DNA of 32,670 nt, taken from the NCBI GenBank assembly GCA_022508845.1, contig JAFLUL010000002.1, positions 33,453-66,122 of the forward strand, in the 5' to 3' direction. Each line of letters begins with the position of its first letter. The first letter of the stretch is position 1. Below the pieces are notes generated by a model. The model searched no databases and was not told the DNA's origin. It saw only the letters and a program-made list of their open reading frames with translations. Origin of the DNA: Oscillospiraceae bacterium (GTDB lineage: Bacteria > Bacillota > Clostridia > Oscillospirales > Acutalibacteraceae). A program made the translations under genes and the position numbers. This document shows, piece by piece, positions 30,994-32,670 of this stretch.

Positions 30994-31845
30994 TTAAGAC
31001 TTAATCCTGGCTAAAAATTTAATTTTAACATCCTTATAATATTGTCGTTGTACCTCATGAAAACCACTTTTAATTGCAACTGCTTCTGAATAACTAGAAA
31101 TAGCAGTACCATAATAAGGGATGAAGCCATTGGCATAGCAATAAGCAGAAAAACTAATGGTTAGATATTTTCCGAAGTTTCTACCCCTTGATTTTTCTGC
31201 AACAAACACATTTGCAATATCATAAATGTTTTTGTATGAATTATTCGCAATAAGATAACCGCAAATTGCGCTATTTTCCTCTATAGTAAAAAATAAGTCA
31301 TTATCATTTCCATACTTTATCAACGAAGACAGTCCATCCCATTCATCATCTTTGTAACTGATATACTGAGACTTGTCTCCATTTTTAACAAGTTGTATTA
31401 AAACATTAGCAGGAATAGAAAAAGATGGTAATTCATCTTTAGAAAACTGGGCAAATACGCCATGTGTAGAAGAGTAATCCTTTATAATCTTAAAGGTTTT
31501 CTTAAAAAGAGGTGAATCATAGAATTTTCTTGAATTTGCGCCAATTCGAATTTTTTTATATTTTTTATGTTGTTTTTTTATCTCGTTAAAAGCATCCTTT
31601 ATTAACTTATCATTATCTGTTTTAAATTCAACAATTAACTCATCAAATATGTTTTCGCAAAAAGAAACATATTTATCTGATGGTAGACCATCTACTGTAT
31701 AAAAATAAACATCTTTTATTGCATATCCTGATTTTCCAGAATTCATAATATTATCACATGTATAAAAATTACAAATAATATTTTCAGACTCAAGGAAGGT
31801 TAGAAAGCTACTATTATCTACTTTAATCAATCTTATCACCACCAT
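30994..31845 (-). CDS. GNAT-family acetyltransferase
   Basis: This ~283-residue cytoplasmic protein has its acetyl-CoA fold in the C-terminal half: VFVAEKSRGRNFGKYLTISF carries the R/Q-x-x-G-x-G/A loop (here RGRNFG), followed by the second motif with YYGTAISSYSEAVAIKSGF. The N-terminal ~130 residues look like a degenerate GNAT-like module, so it may be a double-domain GNAT. The substrate is unknown. No ribosome site precedes the ATG at 31845, but GGTGGTG does precede a TTG at 31830 (MIKVDNSSFL), so the true start may be there. AT-rich codons suggest recent transfer. The 47-bp box at 31863-31909 lies just upstream. Confidence 0.75.
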   Translation of the reverse strand: MVVIRLIKVDNSSFLTFLESENIICNFYTCDNIMNSGKSGYAIKDVYFYTVDGLPSDKYVSFCENIFDELIVEFKTDNDKLIKDAFNEIKKQHKKYKKIRIGANSRKFYDSPLFKKTFKIIKDYSSTHGVFAQFSKDELPSFSIPANVLIQLVKNGDKSQYISYKDDEWDGLSSLIKYGNDNDLFFTIEENSAICGYLIANNSYKNIYDIANVFVAEKSRGRNFGKYLTISFSAYCYANGFIPYYGTAISSYSEAVAIKSGFHEVQRQYYKDVKIKFLARIKS

Positions 31846-31862
31846 TAAAATCCCAATTTATC

Positions 31863-31909
31863 GAACAGATTATAACACATAAATACGAAATTTTCATCTC
31901 AAACAAAAA
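31863..31909 (-). repeat. 47-bp promoter-side box, copy 2 (upstream of the GNAT gene)
   Basis: See copy 1 at 27939-27985. Here the minus-strand -10 TATAAT is at 31874-31869 and the shared TCTGTTC follows it, about 25 nt before the GNAT ATG. Confidence 0.6.
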
Positions 31910-31972
31910 ATTGGGAACTATTCTACAAAACGGAAAATTATAATGCTTTGCACAGCAGAGTTGCCGATTCTT

Positions 31973-32398
31973 TCACTCTTCTCCGGTGAAAGAAATTTCA
32001 ATTTTTTCATGAGGAATTTGAACACTCGTAGAACGTTGAATTTGCTTGCTATTCTCTTTTGCGGTATTGATAGATGCTATTAAAATTCGTTTGATTTCCA
32101 AACAATCATTCAGTAAAGATTTACTCATTTTATCATCGATATACTCTGACATATGAAGTAATTTAATCCAATACTCAGTTTCTGCTGTCTCCTTTAAAGC
32201 AATATGCATTTTAGAAATGAAATCAGCTTTGCTTTGACCGTAATTCGCTTCATTGATATTTGCACCAATGCTTGTACCACTACGGACAATTTGTTTTGAT
32301 ATTATGGTTTCCTTTTTGTTTTTAACAAGATGTTGATGAAGTTTTACGATTCTTGCGGCGAAAACAATAGATTTATCTATTAATAAATTTTCTTTCAA
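31973..32398 (-). CDS. Four-helix bundle protein (23S rRNA intervening-sequence protein family)
   Basis: This ~141-residue helical protein matches the family originally seen in rRNA intervening sequences (TIGR02436-like): SKQIVRSGTSIGANINEANYGQS is the hallmark, then SKADFISKMHIALKETAETEYWIKLL. Family members are stand-alone, often near mobile regions, and their function is unknown. The frame is open from a GTG at 32410, but AAGGTGG with 8-nt spacing favours the TTG at 32398 (start MKENLLIDKS). The region is AT-rich and lies between small repeats and the tRNA. Confidence 0.85.
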   Translation of the reverse strand: MKENLLIDKSIVFAARIVKLHQHLVKNKKETIISKQIVRSGTSIGANINEANYGQSKADFISKMHIALKETAETEYWIKLLHMSEYIDDKMSKSLLNDCLEIKRILIASINTAKENSKQIQRSTSVQIPHEKIEISFTGEE

Positions 32399-32446
32399 TT
32401 TATACACCACCTTTTATATTTTAGCATGAACCGAATTTTAAATCAA

Positions 32447-32530
32447 TTATTCATTATTCATCAGCGAAGCGACTTCATCATTCATTATTCACCCAAAATC
32501 CTGTCGCTGTCTAATGAATAATGAATATTG
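32447..32530. repeat. AT-rich MITE-like inverted repeat
   Basis: TTATTCATTATTCA followed by CAGCGA (32447-32468) faces TCGCTG then AATGAATAATGAAT (32504-32526), giving an almost perfect ~20-bp inverted repeat with a central loop holding further TTCATTATTC copies. No open reading frame is present. Such ATTATTCATT elements occur as dispersed small repeats in Clostridia genomes. Confidence 0.55.
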
Positions 32531-32556
32531 AATAATGAAAAATGAATAATACAAAA

Positions 32557-32592
32557 CGAAAATCCCGCCGACAAGAGTCGACAGGATTTTCG
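32557..32592 (-). terminator. tRNA terminator
   Basis: On the minus strand CGAAAATCC..GTCGAC-TCTT-GTCGGC..GGATTTTCG, followed by TTTT, starts 4 nt past the tRNA 3' end. Confidence 0.85.
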
Positions 32593-32595
32593 TTT

Positions 32596-32670
<75 letters not shown>

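Overview
The window looks like a chromosomal segment of a Gram-positive, anaerobic, gut-type Clostridia bacterium (Oscillospirales/Ruminococcaceae-like). This is inferred from AGGAGG-type ribosome binding sites, many TTGACA-17-TATAAT promoters, two cysteine-lipobox lipoproteins, InlB-type repeats in a giant secreted protein, DUF4430 proteins, and carbohydrate enzymes without signal peptides. No species can be named from the sequence alone.

Layout. (1) 76-2524, minus strand: a thiol-redox group of thioredoxin reductase, thioredoxin, a Gpx-type peroxidase with an apparent frameshift in an A8 tract, and a flavoredoxin-like flavin reductase. (2) 2772-10452: a promoter, a potentially structured 158-nt leader with a possible pseudoknot, and a 2495-residue secreted repeat protein. 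(3) 10506-13112: a CxxCxxCC-type protein, a Ser-rich lipoprotein and an Mbeg1-like alpha/beta hydrolase. (4) 13152-16114: a divergent pair of GH30-type glycosidase and GPH/MelB-type symporter around an inverted repeat. (5) 16124-18733: a TetM/EF-G-like ribosomal GTPase fused to a C-terminal NYN (YacP/Rae1-type) nuclease domain. (6) 18880-22003: a secreted protein sharing a beta-repeat with the giant protein, then a sialidase-fold protein and an amidohydrolase. (7) 22091-27439: a promoter, a cobalamin-riboswitch-like leader ending in an intrinsic terminator, and five overlapping genes for exported or anchored proteins. Three carry DUF4430 (transcobalamin C-terminal-like beta domain) and two carry alpha/alpha-toroid repeats like the N-terminal domain of intrinsic factor/transcobalamin. 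(8) 27555-32670: an AT-richer accessory stretch ending in tRNA-Val(CAC), with a VOC protein, a possible DUF4375 protein, a DUF5050-like lipoprotein behind a structured attenuator-like leader, a GNAT acetyltransferase, a four-helix-bundle protein, and many short repeats and hairpins.

The most interesting system is region 7. It looks like a cell-surface corrinoid-capture system in which the two domains that animals fuse in intrinsic factor, haptocorrin and transcobalamin are separate, translationally coupled genes. The riboswitch-like leader would shut the operon off when cobalamin is plentiful. Second is the ribosomal GTPase-NYN fusion, which suggests delivery of an mRNase to the ribosomal A site. 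Third are two candidate regulatory RNAs (2807-2964 and 30455-30656) that I cannot assign to a known class.
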